A stretch of 64,000 nucleotides of DNA from CBDFLD01 sp965249005 (GTDB lineage: Bacteria; Acidobacteriota; UBA6911): positions 930,001 through 994,000 of the forward strand of contig CBDFLD010000023.1 in the NCBI GenBank assembly GCA_965249005.1, read 5' to 3'. The notes beneath the pieces are model-generated. The model was not told the DNA's origin. It was given only the letters and a program-made list of their open reading frames with translations, and did no database searches. The position numbers were made by a program, and so were the translations under genes. This document shows, in pieces, positions 62,854 through 64,000 of the stretch (position 1 is its first letter; the number at the start of each line of letters is the position of its first letter).

Positions 62854-63957
62854 CTATCGGGCCCAGGGATTTGGGGCGACCGCGACCCCCCAAGGATTGT
62901 CGCCCACCGGTATTTTCGTGACGATCGCGAACGTCGACGTATCGACAACCGTGACATCGTTCGACGGGCCGTTCGCGGTGTAGAGGTGCTTTCCGTCTGC
63001 GCTGACCGCCACGCCCCAGGGTCTCTCCCCCACCTCCACGGAAGCGGTTACCTGGTAACTGGACAGGTCAATGACAGACACGGTACGCGCACGGCCATTG
63101 GAAACGTACAACTGCCGGTTGTCCGGCGAGAGAATCACTCCCATCGACTTGGAACCCTCGGCCAGGGGGATCGTTTCGATCACCGATCGAGCGGCCACAT
63201 CAACGACTGAAACGGTGCCGTCGAGCTCCGACGACGCGTACGCTCGGTTACCGTCACGGGAAAACACGACATCTCGAGGCCGGTTTCCGACCGGAATGCG
63301 AGCTCTCTCGACGCCGGTTTCCGCGTCGATCACCGTGATATCGTGATCCGTTTCGCCGGTGACGAAGACCAGCCGATCATCCGGGCTCAGTCGGACGCCC
63401 TCCGGTTCGCGACCGACGTCGATCGTGTGAAGTATCTTCCCTGAGACTATATCCACAATCGTGGCTTGGTCGGAGTCTTCGTTGGACACGTAGAGCCTCG
63501 TTCCGTCGCTGTTGATGTCGAACTGCTCCGGATCGGATCCGCCAGGCAGGATCCGGTCCACTCGGCCAGCCAGCACATCGACCACCGCGATACCGTCCTT
63601 GCTCTTGTCGGCCACCTTCTGGCTGCACTCTTCCTCGGAAACCCAGGGCGGGCATTTGGGAGAACCGCTGAGTGCGACGTAGACCCAGCGACCATCTGGA
63701 CTCGACCGGACGCCACGAGGCCGTGTCCCTACCGGGATCGTAGTCAAGACGGAGTGGGTAGCGGGCTCGATGAGACTCAAGGTTCCGGAGTCCTCGTTCG
63801 TCACATAGAGAAGCTCATCCCCTACAGATTTGCTGCTTGGGGACTCCGCCGGAGATTCTGAAGTGTGCTGCTCCGCGCAGGCCAGCACTAAAACAGCGGT
63901 TGTCGAAAGTAGAAGGAGTACGCTCGAATGCTTCGACCGGATGCATGGACCAGCCAT
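62854..63957 (-). CDS. YVTN/YncE-family beta-propeller lipoprotein
   Basis: A 367-residue protein. The ATG at 63957 has GGAGA upstream and a lipoprotein signal (SVLLLLSTTAVLVLAC, Cys about residue 27). Seven repeats of the 40-residue YVTN type follow: LLYVTNEDSGTLSLIE, RLYVSNEDSDQATIVD, LVFVTGETDHDITVID, RAYASSELDGTVSVVD, QLYVSNGRARTVSVID and HLYTANGPSNDVTVVD, among others. Such propellers bind partners or surface ligands and often sit with quinoprotein genes. None is next to it here. It is convergent with the hydrolase operon. The last 43 bases of the window show nothing else. Confidence 0.9.
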   Translation of the reverse strand: MAGPCIRSKHSSVLLLLSTTAVLVLACAEQHTSESPAESPSSKSVGDELLYVTNEDSGTLSLIEPATHSVLTTIPVGTRPRGVRSSPDGRWVYVALSGSPKCPPWVSEEECSQKVADKSKDGIAVVDVLAGRVDRILPGGSDPEQFDINSDGTRLYVSNEDSDQATIVDIVSGKILHTIDVGREPEGVRLSPDDRLVFVTGETDHDITVIDAETGVERARIPVGNRPRDVVFSRDGNRAYASSELDGTVSVVDVAARSVIETIPLAEGSKSMGVILSPDNRQLYVSNGRARTVSVIDLSSYQVTASVEVGERPWGVAVSADGKHLYTANGPSNDVTVVDTSTFAIVTKIPVGDNPWGVAVAPNPWAR

Positions 63958-64000
63958 CGAAATCTCCATCTTCAGAGAAGAAGTCATTCCTCTTAAGTAA

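Noticed and set aside
63990..64000. CTCTTAAGTAA at the window end, also present near 26310 and resembling the arm of the 54041 palindrome.
   Set aside because: Eleven-base matches are frequent by chance at this scale, and the element is cut off by the window edge.

Overview
The window reads as a chromosomal segment of a diderm, high-GC, probably heterotrophic bacterium. An RND efflux pump, lipoprotein and Sec signal peptides, a flotillin, CRTAC1/FG-GAP proteins, TPR proteins, DUF3604/CehA metallohydrolases and sulfatases are a combination I associate with uncultured Acidobacteriota or similar marine or soil lineages. That placement is an inference from gene content only. I recognised no rRNA, tRNA, CRISPR array, insertion sequence or prophage.

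Layout. 0-6.2 kb: a truncated LysR regulator diverges from an RND efflux operon whose last gene is hemE. 6.2-14.2 kb: housekeeping and repair genes (a pyrophosphate-type phosphofructokinase, a zinc-ribbon protein, a HEAT-repeat protein, a secreted hydrolase, a CBS-domain protein, a class III aminotransferase, and an Ada-AlkA fusion with ogt). 14.4-21.8 kb: M28 peptidase, SDR, flotillin preceded by a 35-residue membrane peptide, enoyl-CoA hydratase, GlpD-like oxidase. 21.7-26.3 kb: a scar of two gene fragments, a DUF3604 gene broken by two frameshifts, an amidohydrolase, and a small-protein/nucleotidyltransferase pair. 26.4-30.8 kb: a compact four-gene minus-strand operon (MFS carrier, DHDPS-family lyase, NAD-dependent epimerase lacking the usual lysine, GNAT). 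31.0-34.9 kb: an SGNH protein, a cupin, then a haloalkane dehalogenase next to a reductive dehalogenase. 35-41.6 kb: a TPR/CRTAC1 pair divergent from a CehA-type metallohydrolase and a sulfatase. 41.7-51.3 kb: a mixed accessory stretch (serine hydrolase, desaturase, nagA/nagB, sugar isomerase, Gfo/Idh/MocA oxidoreductase, type-B carboxylesterase). 51.5-64 kb: a CPA-type antiporter, a cupin, a wrecked hydrolase, and a close-packed plus-strand run of five exported enzymes (DUF3604, DUF6807, D-aminoacylase-like, sulfatase, alpha/beta-hydrolase lipoprotein), facing a YVTN beta-propeller lipoprotein.

Taken together the window is rich in exported or detoxifying hydrolases: three DUF3604/CehA enzymes, two sulfatases, two dehalogenases, several esterases and amidohydrolases, and amino-sugar catabolism. 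This suggests scavenging of halogenated, sulfated or esterified compounds. Four of the exported-hydrolase loci are broken by frameshifts or deletions, so either this repertoire is decaying or the assembly carries indel errors. Two dispersed hairpin repeats with a compensated base pair, a 20-base perfect palindrome behind the reductive dehalogenase, and a triple direct repeat in a divergent promoter are the clearest non-coding signals.
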